This document shows, one piece after another, positions 15,895-22,749 of a stretch of 26,993 nucleotides of DNA. The notes under the pieces are model-generated. The model was not told the DNA's origin. It ran no database searches and saw only the letters and a program-made list of their open reading frames with translations. Location of the stretch: the IMG/VR virus record IMGVR_UViG_3300007520_000064, positions 1 to 26,993 of that record; one strand, given 5' to 3'. A program made the position numbers and the translations under genes. Source of the DNA: a virus. Positions within the stretch are counted from its first letter, which is position 1; each line of letters begins with the position of its first letter.

Positions 15895-16277
15895 AAGAAC
15901 TAGATGATGTTGATATTAGGCACTTTAAATTATCCTCAGGCGAAGATATCATATCATATGTAACAAAGGACGATAAGGATATTATTCTAATCTCCAATGC
16001 AATGCAATTACATAATATGGCCGATAAGGACTCGCAAGCATTCTACTTTACTGACTGGCATCCGTTAGCTAAATCAAATATATGTGGTCTATCTAAAATG
16101 CATATTATATCATTTGCTGAATGCTCGAATAATGTTAAGGAAAAATACATTCGTATGTGTCTTGATACTGAAAGTACTGAACATGAGTTCAACGATATAA
16201 ATATTGATGAATACGACGACGATGATTCTGAATATGATATTGAATCAATTGAAGATATACGACCGACAATACATTAG
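15891..16277 (+). CDS. Small conserved phage protein downstream of uvsW, possible Sm-like fold
   Basis: 128 residues from GTG 15891 (GTGA overlap with uvsW). The opening RHFKLSSGEDIISYVTKDDKDIILISNAMQLHNM has the strand pattern of a small beta-barrel of Sm/Lsm type (L.sGE.iis.V......i.l.nA), and genes of this type often follow uvsW in marine T4-like phages. The last 40 residues are very acidic (NDINIDEYDDDDSEYDIESIED), suggesting a disordered tail able to mimic nucleic acid or bind a basic partner. Function unknown; Sm-like is a fold guess, not a confirmed family. Confidence 0.7.
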   Translation: MKELDDVDIRHFKLSSGEDIISYVTKDDKDIILISNAMQLHNMADKDSQAFYFTDWHPLAKSNICGLSKMHIISFAECSNNVKEKYIRMCLDTESTEHEFNDINIDEYDDDDSEYDIESIEDIRPTIH

Positions 16278-16306
16278 TCTGGTATATTCCCTTTCCAAAC
16301 CATAGT
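16278..16306 (+). repeat. Direct repeat copy 1 upstream of gene 55
   Basis: 29 bases with pattern TCTgGTATATTCCCtttCCaAACCATAGT; 24 of 29 positions match copy 2 at 16396. A GTCAACAA follows at 16328-16335. Lies just after the stop codon of the preceding gene, in non-coding DNA. Confidence 0.75.
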
Positions 16307-16395
16307 AGTTATTATATTCATATATCCGTCAACAATAATATACTAGTGCAAACTGATAGTACAATAATAATTGTAGTAATATTGGTTTGTACTAA

Positions 16396-16424
16396 TCTAG
16401 TATATTCCCCCGCCGAACCATAGT
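16396..16424 (+). repeat. Direct repeat copy 2 upstream of gene 55
   Basis: Second copy, 118 bases after the first, with changes at the lower-case positions. It is likewise followed by GTCAACAA (16453-16460), 57 bases from the repeat start compared with 50 in copy 1, so the repeated unit may be about 60-65 bases with a small insertion. Between the copies is an inverted repeat TACAAT-AATA-ATTGTA (16360-16375). Confidence 0.75.
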
Positions 16425-16472
16425 TATTATTATATACCATTTTTCAAGATCTGTCAACAATTATTTTAGTTG

Positions 16473-16501
16473 TTTACATTTATGTGAAACTGTTGTATAA
16501 T
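16473..16501 (+). promoter_or_regulatory. Promoter for gene 55
   Basis: TTTACA (16473-16478), exactly 17 bases, TATAAT (16496-16501), then a ribosome site GCGGAG before the ATG at 16531. The spacer contains GAAACTGT immediately before the -10, shared with the promoters at 24188 and 25651. Confidence 0.8.
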
Positions 16502-16530
16502 ATATAATACACTTATGCGGAGTACACACA

Positions 16531-17097
16531 ATGATAGCAAAAAAACCTGTCAACTATGTCAACAATAAAGAATTCTCACTAGCTGTTGTTGATTATGTCA
16601 AAAGCGTTAATCTGGCAAAGGAACAAGAAAAACCAGTTCCGATTGTTCCTGACTATATTGCGCTATCCTTTTTAAAAATATCTGAAGGGCTGTCACATAA
16701 ATCAAACTTCATACGATATACCTATCGTGAAGAAATGGTAATGGACGGAGTAGAGAATTGCCTTCGTGCAATCTTAAACTATAATATTGATGCAGCTACT
16801 AGAACTGGTACTCCTAATGCATTCTCATATTTTACTCAAATTTGTTTCTATGCATTCTTAAGAAGACTTGCAAAGGAAAAGAAACAACAAGAAATCAAAT
16901 TTCGTTTTATTGAAATGGCTTCTGTTGAAGACCTTATGCAAATTGATTCGTTAAGCGAATATGATGCTGCTATCAACCAACCATTTGTTGATTACTTGCG
17001 TGATAGAATTGACCGAGTTAGAACGGCAGATACTAAAATGAAAACCATTATTGCTCAAGAAAAAACAAAGAATGGCATTGAACTGTTTATGGTATAA
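16531..17097 (+). CDS. 55: Late-gene sigma factor gp55
   Basis: 188 residues. It replaces the host sigma factor and recognises TATAAATA late promoters, four exact copies of which are in this window. It matches T4 gp55: YVNNKEFSLAVVDYVKSV (T4 YVNNKELLQAIIDWKTE), IALSFLKISEGLSHKSNFIRYTYREEMVMDGVENCLRAILNYN (T4 [45 protein letters not shown]), and FSYFTQICFYAFLRRLAKEKKQ (T4 [22 protein letters not shown]), the sigma region 2 core. The end NGIELFMV resembles the hydrophobic C-terminal clamp-binding tail of T4 gp55, which contacts gp45; this is inferred. Full length (T4 185 aa). Confidence 0.95.
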   Translation: MIAKKPVNYVNNKEFSLAVVDYVKSVNLAKEQEKPVPIVPDYIALSFLKISEGLSHKSNFIRYTYREEMVMDGVENCLRAILNYNIDAATRTGTPNAFSYFTQICFYAFLRRLAKEKKQQEIKFRFIEMASVEDLMQIDSLSEYDAAINQPFVDYLRDRIDRVRTADTKMKTIIAQEKTKNGIELFMV

Positions 17098-17101
17098 CAA
17101 C

Positions 17102-18166
17102 ATGAAAATTGCAATTATTAATGATACGCATTGTGGTGCACGTAACTCATCAGATATTTTCATTGAATATCAGGAAAGGTTCTACGACCAAGTATTCTTT
17201 CCATACTTAAAGAAACATAATATTAAAAACATTATCCACCTTGGCGACTATTATGATCATCGTAGGTATATTAACTTTAAGGCACTGAACTCTAATCGTA
17301 GTTGCTTTTTGAATGTCTTAAAGAAAGAAGGTATTACTATGGATATTATCCCTGGTAATCATGATGTATTTTACAAATCAACGAATGAGTTATGTTCTCT
17401 AAAAGAACTGATGGGTTACTATACTAACAATGTAAATATTGTTATGAAGCCAACTGTGATGGATTATGAAGGTCTTCGTATTGCTCTAGTCCCTTGGATT
17501 AATAATGAAAACTATCATGACACAATGAAGTTTTTAAGTTCTTGCGATGCATCATGGGTAGGCGCTCATCTAGAGTTGAACGGGTTTGAACTTATGAAAG
17601 GTGTAATTAATACTCATGGCATGGGTACTGAGGCATTCGATAGATTTGAAACTGTACTGACTGGTCATTTCCATACTAAGTCGACACAAGGCAATATTAG
17701 TTACCTTGGTGCTCAAATGGAATTTACTTGGGCAGATGCTCATGATCCTAAATACTTTCATATTATTGATACCACTACACGATTATTAACACCAGTACAA
17801 AATACTTTAAATTTATTTGAAAAAATTGTTTACGATGATCGTAAAATGGATTATAATAAACAATATGATCTAAGTAACTTAGTACAAAAGTTTGTCAAGC
17901 TTGTGGTAGTCAATAAGTCTGACCCATATTTGTTTGATACATTTGTTGATAAGATACTTGAGGTCGATACACATGAATTTAAGGTAGCAGAAACTTTTGA
18001 AGAGTTTCAAGGTCAGAATGTTTCTGATGACAGCATCTCAATTGAAGATACTACTGCTCTGCTAGATTCGTATGTTGATGCAATTGATACTGAACTAGAT
18101 AAAAATCGTATGAAAGCCTTTATGCGTGAAATATATGTCGAAGCAGTAAATGAGGAGATTATTTAG
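17102..18166 (+). CDS. 47: Recombination endonuclease subunit gp47 (Mre11/SbcD-like)
   Basis: 354 residues from ATG 17102, four bases after the gp55 stop; upstream in-frame codons overlap gp55 and are not used. Nuclease partner of gp46, resecting double-strand ends for recombination-dependent replication. Calcineurin-like phosphoesterase motifs in order: NDTHCG (Asp8, His10), IHLGDYYDHRR (about 45-55), IIPGNHDVFYKSTNE (about 81-95), the WVGAHLELNGFE histidine site, and TGHFHTKS (about 200). C-terminal capping and gp46-binding region follows. Full length (T4 gp47 339 aa). Tightly linked to the broken gene 46 two bases downstream. Confidence 0.95.
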   Translation: MKIAIINDTHCGARNSSDIFIEYQERFYDQVFFPYLKKHNIKNIIHLGDYYDHRRYINFKALNSNRSCFLNVLKKEGITMDIIPGNHDVFYKSTNELCSLKELMGYYTNNVNIVMKPTVMDYEGLRIALVPWINNENYHDTMKFLSSCDASWVGAHLELNGFELMKGVINTHGMGTEAFDRFETVLTGHFHTKSTQGNISYLGAQMEFTWADAHDPKYFHIIDTTTRLLTPVQNTLNLFEKIVYDDRKMDYNKQYDLSNLVQKFVKLVVVNKSDPYLFDTFVDKILEVDTHEFKVAETFEEFQGQNVSDDSISIEDTTALLDSYVDAIDTELDKNRMKAFMREIYVEAVNEEII

Positions 18167-18168
18167 TT

Positions 18169-18369
18169 ATGGTACTGTTTAAGACTATCAGATGGAAAAA
18201 CTTTTTATCTACTGGAGATGCATTTACTGAAGTATCATTAAACCGTTCGCCTAGTACATTAATTGTAGGAGAAAACGGCGCAGGCAAATGTGTTGATAAA
18301 CTTACTGAAATAGAGGTAGAATTTGAATCAGAAGAAATAAAGCAATTATATTTAAAACATCTTTCCTAA
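18169..18369 (+). CDS. 46: gp46 N-terminal fragment fused to a split-intein N-fragment
   Basis: 66 residues. Residues 1-40 are the start of the Rad50/SbcC-like ATPase gp46: FKTIRWKNFLSTGDAFTEVSLNRSPSTLIVGENGAGK, which stops inside the Walker A loop (T4: NIMSVGQNGIDIQLD...TLITGRNGGGKST). Residues 41-66 (from Cys codon 18289) belong to no ATPase and read as an intein N-fragment. The ORF ends at TAA 18367. Alone it cannot bind ATP, since the Ser/Thr of the P-loop is on the other ORF. Together with 18490-20469 it forms a fractured gene rejoined by protein trans-splicing (inferred). Confidence 0.88.
   Translation: MVLFKTIRWKNFLSTGDAFTEVSLNRSPSTLIVGENGAGKCVDKLTEIEVEFESEEIKQLYLKHLS
18289..18366 (+). 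other. Split-intein N-fragment (26 aa) in gp46
   Basis: Starts with Cys1 directly after the P-loop Lys. The block A pattern is C-V-D-K-L-T-E-I-E-V-E, comparable with the C-L-S-Y-E-T-E-I-L opening of DnaE inteins. A charged helix-like tail (ESEEIKQLYLKHLS) follows, then the stop. A break this soon after block A is the atypical split position known from the Ace Lake TerL split intein (about 25 residues), not the usual position near residue 100 between blocks B and F. Confidence 0.85.
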
Positions 18370-18489
18370 CCATTGATGTTTATGTACAAAAAATGAAATA
18401 CAAAGAATCAACATTTAATGCTAAGATATTATGGCATCAGCGAGATTATAAATCTTTTTTAGAAAATATTTTAATATGAGTAATACATT
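18370..18489 (+). other. 120-base gap between the two halves of gene 46
   Basis: The two halves are in the same frame, but five in-frame stops (18367, 18394, 18460, 18472, 18481) separate them, so simple read-through is excluded. The frame one base back (positions divisible by 3) is open from 18327 to TGA 18477-18479. A T-TTA-AAA heptamer at 18351-18357 is in the right register to shift ribosomes into it. That frame ends ATGA at 18476, opening a five-codon minicistron which itself ends ATGA at 18490, the start of the second half. GAG at 18478-18480 is the only Shine-Dalgarno-like site. No late octamer, only TATAAATC at 18447. Confidence 0.6.
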
Positions 18490-18861
18490 ATGAAAACTAC
18501 TGTCGGTGATATCGCTTCTTTCTATGCAAAGTATCCAGAACTTATTGGCACTATTAAAGTAAAAACTAGATTTGGTTATAAAAAAATTGAGGGTGCTGCA
18601 ATTACTGCAAAAAATTCTATAGTTCATAGCATTAAAACAGAATCTGGCGAGCATATAAAAACATCACCAGACCATTTAATGTTAGGCAATGATTGTGCAT
18701 GGGTAAAAACAAAAGACTTATATGTTGGTAATTTTTTATTTAATTCAAATGGTCCAACCAAAATTATTAAACATAAAATTTTAAAAACTCGTCAAGACTT
18801 ATATGATATACAAGTAGAAGATGTAAAAGAATATTTTGCTAATGGGTTGGTATCACATAAT
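18490..18861 (+). other. Split-intein C-fragment (124 aa) in gp46
   Basis: Starts with its own ATG (MKTTVGDIASFY). Contains the post-A strand region (GTIKVKTRFGYKKIEGAAITAKNS), block B HIKTSPDHLML (S-P-D-H in the T-x-x-H place), a KTKDLYVGNFL turn, block F DLYDIQVEDVKEYFANG and block G LVSHN with terminal Asn before Ser+1. All catalytic residues are present. With the 26-residue N-fragment it makes a 150-residue mini-intein without an endonuclease domain. Confidence 0.9.
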
Positions 18862-20469
18862 TCAACTATGTTAGATGCTCTGTCATTTGTGTTATTTGGT
18901 AAGGCACATCGAAACGTCAACAAGAATCAACTGGTCAATTCTATAAATAATAAAGCTGCCATCGTTGAAGCAGAATTTTCTGTGGCTAATCATGACTTCA
19001 AAATTATTCGTGGTATTAAACCAGTTAAGTTTGAAATATGGCAAAATGGTGCGCTGATTAATCAGGCAGCTCAGGCTCGTGACTATCAAAAACATTTAGA
19101 GCAAAATATTTTAAAGTTAAACCACAAATCTTTTCATCAGATCATTGTACTTGGTTCCTCTTCTTTTATTCCGTTTATGCAGTTACCAACATATGCCAGA
19201 CGAGAAGTTATTGAAGATCTTTTAGATATTCAAATTTTTGGTAAAATGAATGGTATCTTAAAAGAAAAACTATCGCGCCTTAAAGAAGACATTACGTCTA
19301 TTGTGTATGCCCTTGAATTAGTCAAAGAAAAATTGACAATGCAAAAGAATCATATACGCGATATTACAGAAATTAATAAAACTCATTTAAAGCAAAAGAC
19401 AGAAAAGATTGATTATATTAAGGTAGAAATTGACCAGCTTCAGACCCTGAATCAATCATTGTCTAATTTTGTGGCCGATACTAATAATGGTCTTGATGAT
19501 TCCTTAAAATCATTAGGTAATAAGAAATCTAAACTTAGTCAATATCAAGCTCAGTTTATGCGTCAAATATCTGATGTGGTTACTACTGCTAAGTTCTATG
19601 AAGATAACAATACTTGCCCTACTTGTACTCAAGAGATAACAGAAGACACGCGTGAACATAAAATGTGTACGGCTAAAGATAAAGCAAAAACACTGCGCGA
19701 AGCAATGACATCGGTAGAAACCGAAATAAAAACTATTGATACCGAACTTAACGAACTTAACGAACTAGCAGTTCTTATACGTCAAAGCAATTCTGAAATT
19801 CACACAAACAATTCTGGTATCACTAGACTACAAAATGAAATTAAGTCAATCAATACTGAAATTGAACTTATTAGCTCTGAAGATAGTGACTTATCTCGTG
19901 CAAATCAACAATGTCAAGATTTTATTGAAGAGCGCGATATATTGTCAGAACGTAGGCTAAAGATGTTAGAATCAAAAACCTATCTTGATGTCGTATCAGA
20001 AATGCTTAAGGATACTGGTATTAAAACAAAAATTATTAAAGAATATTTGCCAGTAATGAATACATTGATTAACAAATATTTGAATGTACTAGATTTCTTT
20101 GTATCGTTTCACCTAGACGAAAACTTTAATGAAATTATACGATCACGGCATCGCGATGATTTTAACTATTCATCATTCTCTGAAGGCGAAAAGCAACGAA
20201 TCAATTTAGCACTATTATTTGCATGGCGACAAATTGCCAGAATGAAAAACTCTGCATCTACTAATTTGCTTATACTTGATGAAGTACTTGATGCATCTCT
20301 TGATGCAGAAGGTGTCGAGAATCTTATGAAGATTCTTAATACAGTTGAAAACGATACTAATGTTTTTATTATATCTCATAAGGGTGATGTCCTAGACGGT
20401 AAGTTCAGAAGCAAGATTGAATTTAAGAAACATCAGAATTTTTCTACAATGGTGACAACTCGAGGATAA
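18490..20469 (+). CDS. 46: gp46 C-terminal part preceded by a split-intein C-fragment
   Basis: 659 residues. Residues 1-124 are the intein C-fragment; residue 125 (Ser, codon 18862) is the missing Ser of the Walker A loop, followed by TMLDALSFVLFGKAHRNVNKNQLVNSINNK (T4 STMLEAITFGLFGKPFRDVKKGQLINSTNKK). Next are KSFHQIIVLGSSSFIPFMQLPTYARREVIEDLLDI, long coiled coils, a zinc hook CPTC (about residue 376), the ABC signature FSEGEKQRINLALLFAW (about 563) and Walker B plus D-loop NLLILDEVLDASLDAEG (about 592), then the switch His in FIISHKG. Everything a Rad50-like ATPase needs is present once the 40 N-terminal residues are added; the rejoined protein would be 575 residues (T4 560). The host region is intact, so this is not a decaying pseudogene. 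Confidence 0.92.
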   Translation: MKTTVGDIASFYAKYPELIGTIKVKTRFGYKKIEGAAITAKNSIVHSIKTESGEHIKTSPDHLMLGNDCAWVKTKDLYVGNFLFNSNGPTKIIKHKILKTRQDLYDIQVEDVKEYFANGLVSHNSTMLDALSFVLFGKAHRNVNKNQLVNSINNKAAIVEAEFSVANHDFKIIRGIKPVKFEIWQNGALINQAAQARDYQKHLEQNILKLNHKSFHQIIVLGSSSFIPFMQLPTYARREVIEDLLDIQIFGKMNGILKEKLSRLKEDITSIVYALELVKEKLTMQKNHIRDITEINKTHLKQKTEKIDYIKVEIDQLQTLNQSLSNFVADTNNGLDDSLKSLGNKKSKLSQYQAQFMRQISDVVTTAKFYEDNNTCPTCTQEITEDTREHKMCTAKDKAKTLREAMTSVETEIKTIDTELNELNELAVLIRQSNSEIHTNNSGITRLQNEIKSINTEIELISSEDSDLSRANQQCQDFIEERDILSERRLKMLESKTYLDVVSEMLKDTGIKTKIIKEYLPVMNTLINKYLNVLDFFVSFHLDENFNEIIRSRHRDDFNYSSFSEGEKQRINLALLFAWRQIARMKNSASTNLLILDEVLDASLDAEGVENLMKILNTVENDTNVFIISHKGDVLDGKFRSKIEFKKHQNFSTMVTTRG

Positions 20470-20472
20470 TAG

Positions 20473-20490
20473 TGTTGTATTTTTACAACA
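20473..20490 (+). terminator. Small hairpin after gene 46
   Basis: Perfect 7-pair stem TGTTGTA / TACAACA with a TTTT loop, directly after the gene 46 stop. It is A/T-rich and lacks a following T-tract, so it is at best a weak terminator or an mRNA-end structure separating gene 46 from the next promoter. Confidence 0.35.
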
Positions 20491-20506
20491 ATAGTGAAAA
20501 AACTTG

Positions 20507-20535
20507 TTTACATCGTAACGATTTTGGTATATAAT
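20507..20535 (+). promoter_or_regulatory. Promoter for the CobT-like gene
   Basis: TTGTTTACA containing TTTACA (20507-20512), 17 bases, TATAAT (20530-20535), then AAGAGGAA as ribosome site. It overlaps codons of an upstream in-frame extension from GTG 20494, which shows the true start is ATG 20557. Confidence 0.75.
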
Positions 20536-20556
20536 ATAATTTCAAGAGGAACAACT

Positions 20557-22692
20557 ATGTATACACAATCAAAATCGTTACTTGCAAAATTGTTAGCTAA
20601 TGAAAACATATCGATACGTCATGGCAATTATGATACTGCATCGTTTGATGTAGACAATCGTATATTGTATTTTCCTCTATGGAAAGAACTTAACAAAGAT
20701 ACTTATGATCTTTTGATTGGTCATGAAGTTGGTCATGCACTGTATACTCCGTCTGAAGGCTGGCACAATGCCACTACAGAAATACCTGGAATACCTCGTT
20801 CCTTTGTCAATATTATTGAAGACATTCGCATTGAGAAATTGATACAACGTAAGTACCCAGGTCTTGTCAGATCTTTTAGGGGCGGTTATGCGCACATGTA
20901 TTCACTTGACTTTTTTAAGATTGAAGGTCGAGATGTACAAGCAATGAGCTTTATGAATCGATTAAACCTAAAATCAAAGTTACGCGATAATATAAATATC
21001 GCATACAGTAAAGAAGAACAAGTCTTTGTCGATATGGCTAATGCGTGTGAAACGTGGGAAGATGTTATTGTTTGCTGCAGAGCCATTTACAATTATGTAA
21101 AGGAAAAAAATGAGCAATCAAAAGACACTCGTAAAGAAAACGGTCGTAAAGAAAAAGGCTCCAGTTCAACCACAACCGAAACAGGAGAAACATATTCAGC
21201 ATCTGAATCAGACAGTGAACCAGCCGACGGACAAGATGACGCAAGCGAAAGCAACTCTGATAGCTCGCCTAATAGATCATCTACTACAATGGGCGAACCT
21301 AATGAGAATGAGAGCATGGCTGATATGTCGGAAGATAGATCAGCTGATAAAGCAGATTCAGAACAAGAAGTAGTTGACGAACTAGATACATCGACTGATG
21401 ATGCATATCGGTCGATGGAATCTGAAATTGTTGAACGTAATGAACAAGGCAATATTCCAACTGTAATTTCTGGATTAAATAAAGATCAGACTGATGCTAT
21501 GATTACGACATATGCTAAACTAGATGCATGTCGTAACGAAACACTTATAACTTCAGTGTTTGAAAAACATACTGATGAATTTAATAAATTTGTCAAAGAT
21601 AATACTAGACTTGTCAATGTTATGGCAAAAGAATTTGAGACACGTAAGGCTGCATATCAATATACTCGAGCAAAGGTATCAAATACTGGTTCTTTAAATA
21701 TGTCTAAGTTACATCAGTACAAATTATCTGAAGACATATTTTTAAAAATAACCACACTTGCAGATGCTAAAAGTCATGGCATGATTATGCTTATTGATAA
21801 GTCTGGTTCTATGTCTGGTAGCATTGATAATGTTATTTTACAAGTATTGATATTATCAATGTTCTGTAAAAAAGTATCAATTCCATTTGATGTATATACA
21901 TTTACGACATCATATACGACATCATATACTAATCACCGTGGGTTAAGCACATTACGAAGTACAATATGTCATGAGAATCTTCGTGTTGTACAAGTACTAT
22001 CTTCTTCTTTAAGCAATGCAGATTATAAAAAAGGATTTAGATTTTTATTTAATCAGACTCGTAGTTTTGTATTTACAACTGATTTAGAAAGATTGAACGG
22101 TACACCTATTGTTGAGGTTATGACTGCAATGCCATTGTTGGTTAAACGATTTAAAGCAAAACATAATCTTCAGCGAGTAATTGTGCCAATCCTTACTGAT
22201 GGCGACCCTTCTTCTGTTTTCGCAATGAATGAAGATGGTAAGCGTGGTCATGCTATTCGTTCTGATTCTACTATCTTAAATATTGATGGTGCCTATATTT
22301 CAGTAGAATCAGAACAAGATGCATTTGAAAAACTTACTGCTCATCTTGGTACATATCCTGGTGTTGTACCTATTGGTTATTTTATTGCTAATCGTGTAGT
22401 TGAATTTAATAAAAAGATAGCACATATCAATAAGTCATGGAATGCAGAGGTCTTTGATAATTCTCGTAAACAGGTACGTGACAAAGGTTATGCGTCATAT
22501 GACAATGTGTTAGGCTTTAAACGTATGTTTATTATGAAGTTTAGTTCATCATTGTTTGATACCACCATTAGTGAGTTTGACGTTGACGATGATGCCAAAA
22601 CCGCAGATATTACTAGAGCATTTAAGAAATACGCTAGTGGCAAGAAAAATAGTCGCATTTTTGCAACACAATTTACAGAAATAATTGCATAA
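20557..22692 (+). CDS. CobT-like protein: HExxH metallopeptidase-like domain plus VWA domain
   Basis: 711 residues. The N-terminal domain has a zinc-protease-type motif, LLIGHEVGHALYTPSEGWH (HEVGH at residues 56-60), with a following NIIEDIRIEKLIQRKYPG helix that probably gives the third ligand. Residues about 187-285 are a low-complexity, acidic Ser/Glu/Asp linker, as in CobT proteins. The C-terminal half is a von Willebrand factor A domain with the metal site MLIDKSGSMSGS (about residue 410) and ILTDGDPSS later. CobT is the partner of the AAA+ protein CobS in aerobic cobaltochelatase, and a CobS-like gene is next. MoxR-VWA pairs also act as chaperones that remodel other complexes. No CobN-like subunit is visible, so cobalamin synthesis is only one possibility. 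Own promoter. Confidence 0.85.
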   Translation: MYTQSKSLLAKLLANENISIRHGNYDTASFDVDNRILYFPLWKELNKDTYDLLIGHEVGHALYTPSEGWHNATTEIPGIPRSFVNIIEDIRIEKLIQRKYPGLVRSFRGGYAHMYSLDFFKIEGRDVQAMSFMNRLNLKSKLRDNINIAYSKEEQVFVDMANACETWEDVIVCCRAIYNYVKEKNEQSKDTRKENGRKEKGSSSTTTETGETYSASESDSEPADGQDDASESNSDSSPNRSSTTMGEPNENESMADMSEDRSADKADSEQEVVDELDTSTDDAYRSMESEIVERNEQGNIPTVISGLNKDQTDAMITTYAKLDACRNETLITSVFEKHTDEFNKFVKDNTRLVNVMAKEFETRKAAYQYTRAKVSNTGSLNMSKLHQYKLSEDIFLKITTLADAKSHGMIMLIDKSGSMSGSIDNVILQVLILSMFCKKVSIPFDVYTFTTSYTTSYTNHRGLSTLRSTICHENLRVVQVLSSSLSNADYKKGFRFLFNQTRSFVFTTDLERLNGTPIVEVMTAMPLLVKRFKAKHNLQRVIVPILTDGDPSSVFAMNEDGKRGHAIRSDSTILNIDGAYISVESEQDAFEKLTAHLGTYPGVVPIGYFIANRVVEFNKKIAHINKSWNAEVFDNSRKQVRDKGYASYDNVLGFKRMFIMKFSSSLFDTTISEFDVDDDAKTADITRAFKKYASGKKNSRIFATQFTEIIA

Positions 22693-22695
22693 CTA

Positions 22696-22724
22696 TTGAC
22701 AAATCTTTTTAAATGTGTTATAAT
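22696..22724 (+). promoter_or_regulatory. Promoter for the CobS-like gene
   Basis: Consensus TTGACA (22696-22701), 17 bases, TATAAT (22719-22724). The last spacer bases TGTGT match the ends of the 24188 and 25651 promoters. It starts four bases after the CobT-like stop. Confidence 0.85.
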
Positions 22725-22749
22725 TAACTATTGAATAGGAATCTACATC

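Larger units (their letters stand above)
16278..16530 (+). promoter_or_regulatory. 253-base non-coding control region before gene 55
   Basis: The longest gene-free stretch in the window, very AT-rich. It holds the two diverged 29-base direct repeats, the paired GTCAACAA motifs, a small inverted repeat at 16360-16375 and, at its right end, the gene 55 promoter. No ORF of note and no tRNA fold is seen. It could be an operator for late sigma control, a replication start, or a source of a small RNA; the sequence alone does not decide. Confidence 0.6.

Noticed and set aside
18447-18454. TATAAATC as a late promoter for the second half of gene 46
   Set aside because: One mismatch to the octamer, in AT-rich DNA; the four confident sites are exact matches, so this one is not called.
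18169-20469. Gene 46 as a pseudogene broken by nonsense mutation
   Set aside because: All catalytic ATPase and intein residues are intact in both ORFs, the second half starts with its own ATG, and the break lies inside intein sequence, not the host protein. A split intein explains this better, although activity is unproven.
20494-20556. GTG 20494 as start of the CobT-like gene
   Set aside because: The 21 extra codons overlap the promoter at 20507-20535; ATG 20557 has a good AAGAGGAA site.
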